DNA of 57,698 nt from Actinomyces denticolens (GCF_002072185.1 NZ_MVIW01000020.1:1-57698); one strand, 5' to 3'. Positions 17,816 through 26,425 are shown, counted from the first letter of the stretch. Translations and numbers: made by a program. The notes: a model not told the origin generated them from the sequence alone.

Positions 17816-17856
17816 CGATGGGCCTGTCCGCCTCGGAGAGACGGACAGGCCCATCG
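17816..17856. terminator. Terminator hairpin after rho
   Basis: A perfect 15-bp stem (17816-17830 with 17842-17856) has an 11-base loop, 52 bases after the rho stop. It also faces the end of the minus-strand 90-residue gene, so it can serve both. Confidence 0.8.
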
Positions 17857-17903
17857 CTATGCGTAGGGGGAAGGTGACGCGCACGGCCCAGGGGGCCTCG
17901 GGG

Positions 17904-18176
17904 TCAGTTCCCTCCACGCGGTGACGACGACGCTCGTGAGCGGAAGATGCTCCATGGGGCGACGGTTGACGACGGCAGTTTGATTCCCTCCTGCGCGAGG
18001 TGGCGCCGCAGGGCGACCTCGCCGCCGAGGATGACGACGACGCCCGCCACTCTGATGATGATGTTGACAATCCCCGCAGTGCCGAGCTCGGCCAACTCAT
18101 TCAGGTTCATGAGGAAGGCGATGCAAACGGCTAGCGTGAACGGGAATCGAGCTCGCAGGAACCACCTCAGTAGCAT
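17904..18176 (-). CDS. Small membrane protein, unknown (possible immunity/partner protein)
   Basis: This 90-residue protein has two likely helices (FPFTLAVCIAFLMNL, about 11-25, and a segment near 34-56) and a basic, Ser-rich tail. I do not recognise a family. The ATG overlaps the end of the short upstream peptide frame (stop at 18167-18169), and GGGAG lies 8 bases before it, so it is translated from the same mRNA as that peptide. Base composition here is lower in GC than in the neighbours, which hints at acquisition. Small membrane proteins beside secreted peptides are often immunity proteins; that role is inference only. Confidence 0.55.
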   Translation of the reverse strand: MLLRWFLRARFPFTLAVCIAFLMNLNELAELGTAGIVNIIIRVAGVVVILGGEVALRRHLAQEGIKLPSSTVAPWSIFRSRASSSPRGGN

Positions 18177-18319
18177 CCGTCGCTCCCGTATTCGACTTCA
18201 TCCGGGTCCAGCCAATAGTGGATCTTGATGCAATTGCCGTGACCGTAATAGCTGGAAGCCGCAGCGGCCCAGCTTCCCTAGATGAGGGTCCCTGCCGTTG
18301 CGAGTGGCCGGCGAGGCAT
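18167..18319 (-). pseudogene. Short secreted-peptide-like frame interrupted by an amber codon
   Basis: From the ATG at 18319 the minus-strand frame encodes MPRRPLATAGTLI, an in-frame TAG (18280-18278), then 36 residues from GSWAAAASSYYGHGN to a Gly-Cys-Tyr end and TGA. Apart from the TAG it looks like a signal peptide (two Arg, hydrophobic run, Ala-rich cleavage region) and a small Tyr/Gly/Asp-rich mature part with two Cys. GAGGAGG lies 5 bases before the ATG and a near-consensus promoter lies upstream, so it is made for strong expression. It may be an inactivated bacteriocin-like gene, a sequencing error or a genuine 13-residue leader. Confidence 0.5.
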
Positions 18320-18357
18320 GATCCCTCCTCAGGTGAAGCGGCTCTGCTTATGCCTTT

Positions 18358-18386
18358 ATGTTACGCCTGACCTGCGGGTTTTTCAA
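18358..18386 (-). promoter_or_regulatory. Near-consensus promoter of the minus-strand peptide unit
   Basis: On the minus strand TTGAAA (18386-18381) and TAACAT (18363-18358) are exactly 17 bases apart. Together with the strong ribosome-binding site 30 bases on, this is the best sigma-70-type promoter I could find in the window. Confidence 0.7.
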
Positions 18387-19232
18387 GAGGTGTGGAGGGG
18401 ATGGGGTTCGAGAACGGGGCTCTGCCACGCGATTCCAGGGGAAAGTCTCAGTGGTGTTGTGGTGATAGTGGAGATGTGTTCAGGGGAGCGATGAGATCTT
18501 CCCGATGATCGCCCTGACGGCCTGCTGTGCGCTCGGAACCTGGCTCATAGGACGTCTTTTGCGGGCATGCGTTGTCCTGGCCGGGTTTGACGGGCTCGTT
18601 GGTGGGGCGCGGTCGGGTCGTGGGAGGCGAGGGCGTTGCCGTGGCGCTGGCGGCTGCGGCGTCCCCGCTCGCCGCTCATCGAGGGCAGCGCCGGGCCCTC
18701 CGCAGCAGCGCTGGAACGTCCAGGGCAGCGCCGGGCCGTCCAGGGCAGCGCTCCCCGCGATGCTCTGGACGGCCCACCGACGCCCCAGACGGCCAAGCGC
18801 TGCTCTCAACTGCCAACCAGTGCCCAGGATGAATCCCACACGCATATTACGGGGCGGCAGCGCGGTTGCAGCGGTTGCACTGGCGCAGCCTCGGAGCGGT
18901 CCCAGGACGCCCCTGGACGGCTCACGAGTGGACCGGACGGTGGCGCCGGGCCGCGGCGAGCGCCGACCCCAGTGCCACCGCAGAGAAAACCCCGGTTCGG
19001 CCAACGCGGGACATCCGGGATCGCCTCCCGCCGATAGCTGGGCCGAGAAGCGGGTCCGGCCGCCACCGCAATGAGACTCCGGCTCCCGACCAGCAGAGGG
19101 CGTCCTATGGGTCCGGAATCCGGGCGACGGGGCCCGATACGGCGCCGGGTCGAGGGTGAGCGTGGACAACCGTCCGAGAGGAGCGTCCGAGGAGGCGTCG
19201 GCTCCGGGTGCCCGGTGTCACTGGCCGTCGCG
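18387..19232. other. Long stretch without a supported gene
   Basis: About 850 bases between the peptide-unit promoter and the rpmE promoter. Open frames run on both strands but look like uninterrupted GC-rich noise: Arg/Pro/Gly-rich, no ribosome-binding sites, no family signature. The only structure seen is the 20-base tandem repeat at 18682-18761 and its weaker echoes up to about 18830. Confidence 0.5.
18682..18761. repeat. Imperfect 20-base tandem repeats
   Basis: Four successive 20-base units start at 18682, 18702, 18722 and 18742. Units 1 and 3 (AGGGCAGCGCCGGGCCNTCC) differ at one base; unit 2 (GCAGCAGCGCTGGAACGTCC) and unit 4 (begins AGGGCAGCGC) are diverged. The period is not a multiple of three, so this is unlikely to be a coding repeat. 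Confidence 0.65.
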
Positions 19233-19262
19233 TTGTGCCGCCGGGGTTCGCGGCGGCATAAT
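19233..19262 (+). promoter_or_regulatory. rpmE promoter
   Basis: TTGTGC (19233-19238) and CATAAT (19257-19262) with an 18-base spacer, about 65 bases before the rpmE ribosome-binding site. Confidence 0.5.
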
Positions 19263-19334
19263 CGCCCACGGCCTCCGGTTCACCTCCGCGCCCGCGGGGG
19301 ACCCGGAACCCTCTGATCGCTGAAGGAGATTCCT

Positions 19335-19547
19335 ATGAAGCAGGGTATCCACCCCGAGTACGTGGCGACCACGGTCACCTGCACCTGCGGCAACACCTTC
19401 GAGACCCGCTCCACCGTCACCTCCGGTGAGATCCGCGCCGATGTGTGCTCCGCCTGCCACCCGTTCTACACGGGCAAGCAGAAGATCCTCGACACCGGCG
19501 GCCGCGTCGCCCGCTTCGAGGCCCGCTACGGCAAGCGCAAGAAGTAA
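19335..19547 (+). CDS. rpmE: 50S ribosomal protein L31, zinc-binding form
   Basis: This 70-residue L31 sits on the central protuberance of the large subunit. Cys16, Cys18 (CTCGN), Cys38 and Cys41 ([10 protein letters not shown]) make the zinc site of the C+ type. The GAAGGAG ribosome-binding site is 7 bases upstream. It lies between rho and prfA, the conserved order in actinobacteria. A strong hairpin follows, so it is probably separately terminated. Confidence 0.97.
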   Translation: MKQGIHPEYVATTVTCTCGNTFETRSTVTSGEIRADVCSACHPFYTGKQKILDTGGRVARFEARYGKRKK

Positions 19548-19558
19548 GCATCCTGACC

Positions 19559-19599
19559 GGCGCCGGCGCCCGGCTCTCCGAGAGCCCGGCGCCGGCGCC
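19559..19599 (+). terminator. Terminator hairpin after rpmE
   Basis: A 19-bp stem with a single mismatch (19559-19577 with 19581-19599) and a CCG loop, starting 11 bases after the rpmE stop. Confidence 0.75.
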
Positions 19600-19661
19600 G
19601 TCGCATTCCAGCAGCCGCCACCGGACCGGCCCGTCGGCGCGAGCCCCACGAGAGGACCACT

Positions 19662-20762
19662 ATGAGCGAGGACTTCAGCGCCGTCGAGCCGCTGCTCGCC
19701 GAGCACGCCCAGCTGGAGGCGGAGATGGCCGGGCCGGCCGCAGCCGATCCCACCGTCATGCGGCGCCTCGGGCGGCGCTACGCCGAGCTCGGGCAGGTCG
19801 TCGCAGTGCACCGCGCCTGGGCGAGCGCGCGGGCCGACCTGGACGACGCCGTCGAGCTCGCCGCCGCAGACCCCGACTTCGCCGTCGAGATCGCCGGTGA
19901 GCTCCCCGCGCTCGAGGCTGCCGAGGCTGAGGCCGCCGACCGCCTGCGCCAGGTCCTCGTCCCCCGAGACCCCGACGATGCCCGCGACGTCATCATCGAG
20001 GTCAAGGCCGGTGAGGGCGGCGAGGAATCCGCTCTCTTCGCCGCCGACCTGGCCCGCATGTACACCCGCTATGCCGAGCGCATGGGCTGGAGCGTCACCA
20101 TCATGGACGCCACCGACTCGGACCTGGGCGGTTACAAGGATGTGCGCCTGGCCGTCCGGGCGCGCGGCGCCGTCGAGCCCGCCGACGGGGTATGGGCCCG
20201 CCTGAAGTACGAGGGCGGCGTGCACCGCGTCCAGCGCGTCCCCGTCACCGAGAGCCAGGGCCGCATTCACACCTCCGCCGCCGGGGTCCTCGTCATGCCC
20301 GAGTCCGATGACCCCGGTGAGCTCGAGATCGACCCCGCCGACCTGCGCATCGACGTCTTCCGCTCCTCCGGTCCCGGCGGTCAGTCCGTCAACACCACCG
20401 ACTCCGCCGTGCGCCTGACCCACCTGCCCACCGGCATCGTCGTGTCCATGCAGAACGAGAAGTCCCAGTTGCAGAACAAGGAGGCGGCGCTGCGGGTCCT
20501 GCGCTCGCGACTGCTCGCCGAGCGCGCCGCCGCCGCTGCGGCCGAGGCCGCTGAGGCCCGCCGCTCCCAGGTGCGCACCGTGGACCGCTCCGAGCGCATC
20601 CGCACCTACAACTTCCCCGAGAACCGTATCGCCGACCACCGCACCGGCTACAAGGCCTACAACCTGGACGCCGTCCTCGACGGCGACCTGGGACCCGTCA
20701 TCGATTCGGCCATCGCCCTCGACGAGGCCGAGCGCCTGGCGGCCGTCGGGGATCAGGCGTGA
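19662..20762 (+). CDS. prfA: Peptide chain release factor 1
   Basis: This 366-residue RF1 ends translation at UAA and UAG. The coiled N-terminal domain is followed by the stop-codon recognition domain ([20 protein letters not shown]) and the GGQ catalytic loop ([18 protein letters not shown], near residue 239). A GAGAGGA ribosome-binding site precedes the ATG. Its stop overlaps the start of prmC, whose product methylates the GGQ glutamine. The RF1 identity rests on this overlap and on overall similarity. Confidence 0.96.
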   Translation: MSEDFSAVEPLLAEHAQLEAEMAGPAAADPTVMRRLGRRYAELGQVVAVHRAWASARADLDDAVELAAADPDFAVEIAGELPALEAAEAEAADRLRQVLVPRDPDDARDVIIEVKAGEGGEESALFAADLARMYTRYAERMGWSVTIMDATDSDLGGYKDVRLAVRARGAVEPADGVWARLKYEGGVHRVQRVPVTESQGRIHTSAAGVLVMPESDDPGELEIDPADLRIDVFRSSGPGGQSVNTTDSAVRLTHLPTGIVVSMQNEKSQLQNKEAALRVLRSRLLAERAAAAAAEAAEARRSQVRTVDRSERIRTYNFPENRIADHRTGYKAYNLDAVLDGDLGPVIDSAIALDEAERLAAVGDQA

Positions 20763-21655
20763 CGGTGAGCGCTGAGGGCGAATCCCCGCAGGAGCCGCTG
20801 GACCGATTCCAGCTGCGCCGCCTGGTGAGCGAAGCCGGGCGGGCTTTGGGGGAGCGGGGTGTGAGTTCGCCGGAGCATGACGCCCGGGTCCTGGCCGAGC
20901 ACGTGATGGGAGGGCCTCTCGTGATGTGCGACGGCGCGAGCGCAGAACAGGCGGAGTCCTTCCTGGGCCTGATCGAGCGGCGGGCGGCGCGTGCGCCGCT
21001 CCAGCACCTGACGGGGGCCATGTGGTTCCGGGGGCTGGAACTGGCGTGCCGACCGGGCGTGTTCATCGTTCGTCCCGAGACCGAGGTCGTCGCCGGTGCC
21101 GCGATCGAGGCCGTCCGCCGGATGGCGGCCGACGGCGTCGCCGCGCCCCTGGTGATGGACCTGTGCACCGGTAGCGGCGCCATCGCCGCCGCCGTCGCTG
21201 CTGAGGTGCCGACGGCGCGGCTCATCGCCATTGAGATCGATGAGGCTGCGTTGAGCCTCGCGCGCGAGAACTGCGAGCGCCTGGTCCCGGGGCGAGTGGC
21301 CGTCCTGCGCGCTGACGCCACCGATGCCGCCGCCCTGGCCGAGCTCGACGGGACGGTCGACGTCGTCATCTCCAACCCGCCGTACGTGCCCGCCGGCGCG
21401 CTGGAGGACGCCGAGACAGAGTTGCACGACCCGGACCTGGCCCTCTTCGGCGGGGGAGCGGACGGCCTGGTGGTGCCGCGCGCCGTTGTCGCCCGTGCCG
21501 CCGCGCTCCTGCGCCCGGGCGGCGTGCTCGTCATGGAGCATGACGCCTCCCAGGGGCCAACGCTGCGAGAGGCGGCCGGTGCTGCAGGATTCCGCGAGGC
21601 GGTCACCGGTCAGGACCTGACCGGCCGTGACCGCTACCTGCGCGCCCGGCGCTGA
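20759..21655 (+). CDS. prmC: Release factor glutamine methyltransferase
   Basis: This 298-residue SAM-dependent enzyme methylates the GGQ glutamine of release factors. The SAM loop [16 protein letters not shown] and the catalytic NPPY (206-209, in [11 protein letters not shown]) are present, with an N-terminal helical domain for factor binding. The GTG at 20759 overlaps the prfA stop; a second GTG at 20765 is possible. In many actinobacteria a sua5-type gene and the ATP synthase operon follow, but here the conserved order ends. Confidence 0.95.
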   Translation: MTVSAEGESPQEPLDRFQLRRLVSEAGRALGERGVSSPEHDARVLAEHVMGGPLVMCDGASAEQAESFLGLIERRAARAPLQHLTGAMWFRGLELACRPGVFIVRPETEVVAGAAIEAVRRMAADGVAAPLVMDLCTGSGAIAAAVAAEVPTARLIAIEIDEAALSLARENCERLVPGRVAVLRADATDAAALAELDGTVDVVISNPPYVPAGALEDAETELHDPDLALFGGGADGLVVPRAVVARAAALLRPGGVLVMEHDASQGPTLREAAGAAGFREAVTGQDLTGRDRYLRARR

Positions 21656-21737
21656 CCACCGGCCGTGATCCGGGGAAGCCGCTCCACCCGGCGCCCCGCC
21701 CTCGAGATGCGATCCGGCCGACCGTCCCTCTGACTGG

Positions 21738-21890
21738 GCGCGGCTTCCGAGGGGCAGCTCACTGCTGAGGCCCTTCGGGATGCTGGTGATGGGGGCGACG
21801 GTCACCTTCGTCATAGCGCCCCGCGCGATCACGGGTGGGAACCAGGACCGGACGCGTCTTATCGAGCTGCGCCAGCACGATCTCCCGCAT
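21738..21890 (-). pseudogene. MazF/PemK-type toxin remnant (frameshifted, truncated)
   Basis: From an ATG at 21890 the minus strand reads MREIVLAQLDKTRPVLV, as at the start of MazF/PemK endoribonucleases. After about 20 residues the match moves to the next frame: RGAMTKVTVAPITS, then KGLSSELPLG. Removing one G from the run near 21830 restores a single frame. The homology stops near 21738, leaving about half the usual 110 residues, and no antitoxin is recognisable upstream. This is a decayed toxin gene, not a working module. Confidence 0.6.
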
Positions 21891-22235
21891 GGAGTCAGTA
21901 CTCGACACGAGCGGTCATGACATGAGTTCATCCGGTCGAATCCCACAGTGGGATGCGCTCGCCCGCGCCAGGCCGGTGACGGATGCCGGTAGGTGGGGCG
22001 GGACCATGGATGGCGCGAGCGCGCCAGGCTCGCCGCCGCTGGCTACGGGAGAGCCGCCGAGCGCGGGCCCAGCGGATCGGCACGCTCAGCACCCCGCGGG
22101 AAGATGTGCAACCGCATGATTCCAAGGCTTCTGCCTCTCGCGGCCGACGCGGTGAGAACCTCCCGTGTGCACAAGCGCCGCTGATGCACATTCGAGGAGT
22201 TGCCGGCTCCTCGTCGATTCAGAAAAACGTTGGAA
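21891..22235. other. Non-coding stretch between mazF remnant and AraC gene
   Basis: About 345 bases where short frames exist on both strands without ribosome-binding sites or recognisable products. An antitoxin would be expected on the minus strand next to the mazF remnant, but nothing resembling one can be read. Confidence 0.4.
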
Positions 22236-23009
22236 TCATGCAGAACTTGACGAGCGCGTCGAGTTCCGAGCGTGCCGAGCCGCGATCCGCGCCGGGCTCG
22301 CGCCCACCAGGGGCGCGAAGTCCCGGCACATATGGGCCTGATCGGCATAGCCCGCCTCGGCCGCCGCCCGTGCCAGGTCTGTGCCGGCGGAGATGAGCGC
22401 CCGGGCGCGCTCGGCTCGCCGGATACGCAGCAGCGTCGCATAGCCGTAGCCGAAGGCGCTCAGCATCCGACGGCGCAGCGTCCTGTCGGAGCAGCCCAGG
22501 TGATGCGCCGCCTCCGAGGCCCGCAGCCCCGCGTCCGCTGACCTCGATACCAGGAGGGGCCACGGCTCAGGGGCGTCCAATGCCGGTCGTAGGGGAGCGA
22601 GCTCCGCGTGAGGTGCCGCCGACTCCCACGCCCTCAGCATGAGATCGCGCAGGTTCGGAGGCCCACTGACGACCGAGTCCAGGCTGATGGACTGGTCGCG
22701 CAACTCGGGTAGGCAGTCCGGCAGGAGCCGCAGGGCCGTGCCAGCGGACAGCCTCAGGCCGAGCATCCCCTGATCGCCGGTCGCCGAGGACCGCAACCAG
22801 CGGGTCTGCGGACCGCATATCCATACGTCCCCGCTGTCGGCGATGAGGTCGACACAGCCATCGGCGGGGATCTTCGCGGGGGCTCCGTTCCGGGAACGCC
22901 ACACGACTGCCCCGGGTCCCAGGGGAGTCTCGGTGAGCACGCCACCATCGTGGCACGGGCCGGTCCGCGTATGCGGGGCGCCGGGCGCGGACCTGTCCGT
23001 TTCATCCAA
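22236..23009 (-). CDS. AraC-family transcriptional regulator
   Basis: The C-terminal region (about 150-245) is an AraC/XylS DNA-binding domain with two helix-turn-helix motifs: ASEAAHHLGCSDRTLRRR, then DLARAAAEAGYADQAHMCRDF. The N-terminal part (from about PGAVVWRSRNG) is a small sensor domain like those of DUF6597-type regulators. The ATG at 23009 gives 257 residues; a GTG at 22940 giving 234 residues fits the domain start as well, and neither has a strong ribosome-binding site. It diverges from the TfoX-N gene, a plausible target. The ligand is unknown. Confidence 0.82.
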   Translation of the reverse strand: MDETDRSAPGAPHTRTGPCHDGGVLTETPLGPGAVVWRSRNGAPAKIPADGCVDLIADSGDVWICGPQTRWLRSSATGDQGMLGLRLSAGTALRLLPDCLPELRDQSISLDSVVSGPPNLRDLMLRAWESAAPHAELAPLRPALDAPEPWPLLVSRSADAGLRASEAAHHLGCSDRTLRRRMLSAFGYGYATLLRIRRAERARALISAGTDLARAAAEAGYADQAHMCRDFAPLVGASPARIAARHARNSTRSSSSA

Positions 23010-23076
23010 GACCGCCGTGGCTCCATGCGTTTACCGTGGTTTCGTTGAATGGCAGCCGCTCAGAGGAGGAACCGGC

Positions 23077-23490
23077 ATGGCAGCCAGGCAGGAACGAGGC
23101 GCAGGCGGGGCTGCGCGTGCCGATGGCCGCGTCCTGCCCGACGCCGCGGCCAAGGCCGCGGCTAAAGCGGCCGATGAAGCCCTGGTCGAGGAGCTCCTCG
23201 AGGCCCTCGAGCCCTTGGATGCCCGGGCCCGCGCCATGTTCGGCGCATGGATGGTCTACATCAATGACAAGCCCCTGGGGATCGTCGGGGACGGCGGCAT
23301 CTACATCAAACGGTCGGGCGCTGACGGCCGCTTCGACGGAATCGCTCGCCTGGCACCGCCGTATCCAGGGGCCAAGGACCATTGGCTGCTGGATCCGGGG
23401 CTCCTGCGCGAGCGCCCCGACAACACGCGCGACCTCCTCGCCGCCGTCGCCGCTGCCCTTCCCCCGCGCCCCGGGCGCAAGCGACCGTAG
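23077..23490 (+). CDS. TfoX N-terminal domain protein
   Basis: This 137-residue protein has the core RAMFGAWMVYINDKPLGIV and an IARLAPPYPGAKDHWLL-type ending, matching the TfoX/Sxy N-terminal domain. The full competence regulator also has a C-terminal domain, absent here; stand-alone N-domains are common and of unknown function. The first 35 residues are an Ala-rich helix. AGAGGAGGA lies 6 bases before the ATG. It diverges from the AraC-type regulator, which may control it. Confidence 0.75.
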   Translation: MAARQERGAGGAARADGRVLPDAAAKAAAKAADEALVEELLEALEPLDARARAMFGAWMVYINDKPLGIVGDGGIYIKRSGADGRFDGIARLAPPYPGAKDHWLLDPGLLRERPDNTRDLLAAVAAALPPRPGRKRP

Positions 23491-23558
23491 CCCCTGGCCC
23501 GACGCGGCGGGCGGGATGGAGCGCTGCCAGGTTCCGTCGGATCTGAGACACTTGCGCC

Positions 23559-24269
23559 ATGGCTCCCACAGATGAGGCCGAGGAAGCGATGCGGGCCCTC
23601 GTTCGCGACCTCCGCGAGGCCCTGGCCGCCGCGGGGGACCCGGCCCGCGCCGAGCAGCAGCGCGCATACCTCAAGTCCGAGATGGAGATGCACGGCGTCG
23701 GCGTGCCCGACACCCGCCGCATCGCTCAGGGGATCGCTGCCGCTCATGCGGATCTCTGGCGCGACGCCGCCATCTGGGAGGCCGCGCTGCGCCGCCTGTG
23801 GGACGGCGCCACCCGCCGCGAGGAGCGCTACGCCGCCCTGGCGATCATCCGCTCCAAGCACTCCGCCGCGCACGCCGCCCGCATGGAGTCCCTCGTGCTG
23901 TACGAGCATCTCCTGCGCACCGGGCAGTGGTGGGACCTGGTCGATGAGACCTCCCACGCCGTGGGCCTCGTGGTGCGCGCCCACCCCGGGGCGGCCACTC
24001 GCATGCGCGCCTGGGCGGTGGACGCGGACATGTGGGTGCGCCGCAGCGCGATCATCTGCCAGCTCCAGCACAAGGCGGGCACCGACCTCCGCCTCCTGAC
24101 CAGCGTCATCGAGTCGAATATCGACGACGGCGAGTTCTTCATCCGCAAGGCCATCGGCTGGGCCCTGCGCGACTACGCCCGCACCGACGGCGACTGGGTG
24201 CGCGCCTTCGTCGACGCTCACCCCGGCCTGTCCCCGCTCAGCCGCCGCGAGGCCCTCAAGCGCCTGTGA
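23559..24269 (+). CDS. DNA alkylation repair protein (AlkD-like HEAT fold)
   Basis: This 236-residue all-helical protein of the AlkC/AlkD glycosylase superfamily excises alkylated bases. The QRAYLKSEMEMHGVG segment near the N-terminus, GQWWDLVDETS in the middle (with the DNA-facing Trp and Asp region) and FFIRKAIGWALRDYAR near the C-terminus are typical. It is a single gene after the TfoX-N gene. Family placement is firm; activity is inferred from the retained aromatic and acidic residues. Confidence 0.85.
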   Translation: MAPTDEAEEAMRALVRDLREALAAAGDPARAEQQRAYLKSEMEMHGVGVPDTRRIAQGIAAAHADLWRDAAIWEAALRRLWDGATRREERYAALAIIRSKHSAAHAARMESLVLYEHLLRTGQWWDLVDETSHAVGLVVRAHPGAATRMRAWAVDADMWVRRSAIICQLQHKAGTDLRLLTSVIESNIDDGEFFIRKAIGWALRDYARTDGDWVRAFVDAHPGLSPLSRREALKRL

Positions 24270-24289
24270 CCCGGGCCCGCCGTCGTGCG

Positions 24290-24307
24290 CCCGCCGTGCG
24301 CGGCGGG
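24290..24307 (+). terminator. Short terminator-like hairpin
   Basis: CCCGCCG (24290-24296) pairs with CGGCGGG (24301-24307) around a TGCG loop, about 20 bases after the alkylation repair gene. Confidence 0.4.
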
Positions 24308-24320
24308 GTGAGAACGGGGT

Positions 24321-24351
24321 CTTGATCATCAAGCACGTAAACGTTTACGCT
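24321..24351 (+). promoter_or_regulatory. LacI-type operator within the promoter of the dehydrogenase/isomerase operon
   Basis: CGTAAACGTTTACG (24336-24349) is a perfect 14-base palindrome of the LacI/GalR type. It lies between a -35-like TTGATC (24322-24327) and a -10-like TACGCT (24346-24351, 18-base spacer), overlapping the latter. A second palindrome, CTTGAT-C-ATCAAG (24321-24333), covers the -35. The LacI-family gene at the far end of the cluster is the obvious candidate regulator. Confidence 0.7.
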
Positions 24352-24399
24352 CTTGTGTGCAGGCACCTGCACCGCTCATCCGGAATTCAAGGAGGAATC

Positions 24400-25458
24400 A
24401 TGAGCGACCGGCTCTCGATCGGCATCATCGGCACCGGGGTCATGGGCTCCGACCACGCCCACAACCTGGCCAGGGGCGTGCGCGGCGCGCGCCTGGCCGC
24501 CATCGCCGACGCGGACGAGTCCCGCGCCCGCGCCCTGGCGGACAGCCTCGGCGGGGCCCAGCCCGACGGCGGCCCCCGCGTCTTCACCGACGGGCGCGAG
24601 ATGATCGCCTCCGGCGCCGTCGACGCCGTCATCATCGCCGCCCCCGACCCCTTCCACGCCCCTCTCGCCCTGGCCTGCCTCGAGGCGGGCCTGCCCGTCC
24701 TGTGCGAGAAGCCGCTGGCGCCCACCGCCGCCGAGGCCGCCGAGGTCGTGCGCGCCCACGACGCCCTGGCGCGCCCGCTCATGACGGTCGGCTTCATGCG
24801 CCGATTCGACCCCGGCTACCTCGCTCTGCGCGACCGCCTGGCCTCCGGGGCCGACGGCGCCCTGCTCATGACCCACTCCGTGCACCGCAACGTCGAGGCC
24901 TACCCCGGCCAGGACTCCTCGGCCACCGTCACCAACTCGGCCGTCCACGAGATCGATATCCTCCCCTGGCTCTCCGGGCACGAGGTCGTCGAGGTCCAGT
25001 GGGCGGCCGGCCGGGCCTCCTCGCTCATCTCCGAGCGCCACGACCCCCAGCTCCTCCTCCTGCGCGACGCCGCGGGTGTCCTGCACACCGTGGAGCTCCA
25101 GGTCCACGCCCAGTACGGCTACGACGTGCGCTGCGAGCTCGTGTGCGAGCGGGCCTCCGTCGAGCTCCCTCCCGTGCCCGCCCTCGTGGAGGCCGACGAG
25201 GTCATCGTCTCCTCCGGCCTGGCCCGCAGCTCCGCCTACCCGGCGGACTGGCGGCCCCGCTTCGCCGCCGCCTACCGCGCCGAGCTCGCCGCATGGGTGG
25301 GCGCCAGCCTGGAGGGCCGTCTGCCCGACGGCGGCGCCACCGCGCGCGACGCCCTGCGCACCACCGTGGTGGCCGAGGCCATCGTGCGCTCCATGGAGCA
25401 GGACGGCGCCCGCATCACCGTTCCCTCCATCGACGACGCGCTCAATGGGAGGGCCTGA
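24400..25458 (+). CDS. Gfo/Idh/MocA family oxidoreductase
   Basis: This 352-residue NAD(P)-dependent sugar or polyol dehydrogenase has the Rossmann motif IGIIGTGVMGSDH at the N-terminus and the conserved CEKPLAPTAAEAAEVV (102-117). The mid-domain contains the expected VHEIDILPW (histidine and aspartate of the active site). GGAGGAA is just before the ATG. The next gene starts 1 base after the stop. Relatives act on myo-inositol or similar sugars; the adjacent TIM-barrel isomerase makes an inositol-like pathway plausible but unproven. Confidence 0.88.
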   Translation: MSDRLSIGIIGTGVMGSDHAHNLARGVRGARLAAIADADESRARALADSLGGAQPDGGPRVFTDGREMIASGAVDAVIIAAPDPFHAPLALACLEAGLPVLCEKPLAPTAAEAAEVVRAHDALARPLMTVGFMRRFDPGYLALRDRLASGADGALLMTHSVHRNVEAYPGQDSSATVTNSAVHEIDILPWLSGHEVVEVQWAAGRASSLISERHDPQLLLLRDAAGVLHTVELQVHAQYGYDVRCELVCERASVELPPVPALVEADEVIVSSGLARSSAYPADWRPRFAAAYRAELAAWVGASLEGRLPDGGATARDALRTTVVAEAIVRSMEQDGARITVPSIDDALNGRA

Positions 25459-25459
25459 C

Positions 25460-26425
25460 ATGGAACTGGGAATCGTCACCGACTCTCTGGCTCACCTCCC
25501 CTTCGAGGAGATGCTGGACACCGTCGCCGGATTGGGCATCACCAGCGTCGAGTTCCCCACCGGCGGATGGTCCTCCGCCCCGCACATCGACCTGGCCGCG
25601 ATCCTGTCAGACGCCGCCGCGCGCGACCGCTTCACCGGAGCCATCGCCGATCGCGGACTGCGCATCAGCGCCCTCAACATCAACGGCAACCAGCTCCACC
25701 CCGTCATCGGCCGCCAGATCGACGAGCTCGTCCACCGCACCGTCGACGCCGCGCAGCTGCTGGGCGTGCCCACCGTCGTGCTCATGTCGGGCCTGCCCGG
25801 CGGGGCCGCCGGGGACGTCACCCCCAACTGGGTCACCACCTCCTGGCCGCCGGAGACCCAGGCCATCCTGGACTACCAGTGGAACGAGGTCGCCATCCCC
25901 TACTGGCGGGACCTGGCCGCCTACGGGGAGGCGCGCGGGGTCCGATTCGCCGTCGAGATGCACGGCTCCCAGCTGGTCTACAACACCGCGACCCTCCTGC
26001 GACTGCGCGAGGCGGCGGGCGAGGCCGTGGGGGCGAACCTCGACCCCTCCCACCCCATGTGGATGGGGGCCGATCCCTGCGCCATGACGGGCGCCCTGGC
26101 CGGCGCCATCCACCATGTCCACGCCAAGGACGCCCGCATCAACGAGCGGATCACGGCGGTCAACGGCCTGCTGGACACCCAGGGCGTCGAGCGCGCCGCC
26201 GATCGCGCCTGGAACTACGTCACCCTCGGCCTGGGCCGTCCCGGCGGCCGCCAGTTCTGGGGCCGCCTCCTTTCCGATCTGCGCGCCGCCGGCTACGACG
26301 GCGTGCTGTCCATCGAGCACGAGGACGTCCTGCTCGACGCCGTCGAGGGCGTGGCCGCCACGGTCGCCCTGCTCCGCGAGGTCATGCCGGTGGCCCCGGC
26401 GAGCTGGAAGCCCCAGGACATCTGA
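25460..26425 (+). CDS. Sugar phosphate isomerase/epimerase (xylose isomerase-like TIM barrel)
   Basis: This 321-residue AP endonuclease-2 type TIM barrel keeps its four metal ligands in order: Glu in FAVEMHG, Asp in ANLDPSHPMW, His in HHVHAKD and Glu in LSIEHED. Family members isomerise or epimerise sugars, or dehydrate inosose. It is coupled to the preceding dehydrogenase (1-base gap) and ends at a bidirectional terminator. The substrate is not readable from sequence. Confidence 0.85.
   Translation: MELGIVTDSLAHLPFEEMLDTVAGLGITSVEFPTGGWSSAPHIDLAAILSDAAARDRFTGAIADRGLRISALNINGNQLHPVIGRQIDELVHRTVDAAQLLGVPTVVLMSGLPGGAAGDVTPNWVTTSWPPETQAILDYQWNEVAIPYWRDLAAYGEARGVRFAVEMHGSQLVYNTATLLRLREAAGEAVGANLDPSHPMWMGADPCAMTGALAGAIHHVHAKDARINERITAVNGLLDTQGVERAADRAWNYVTLGLGRPGGRQFWGRLLSDLRAAGYDGVLSIEHEDVLLDAVEGVAATVALLREVMPVAPASWKPQDI

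Noticed and set aside
18480-19169. Overlapping open frames on both strands between the peptide unit and rpmE
   Set aside because: Both are Arg/Pro/Gly-rich without ribosome-binding sites, and a non-triplet tandem repeat runs through them.
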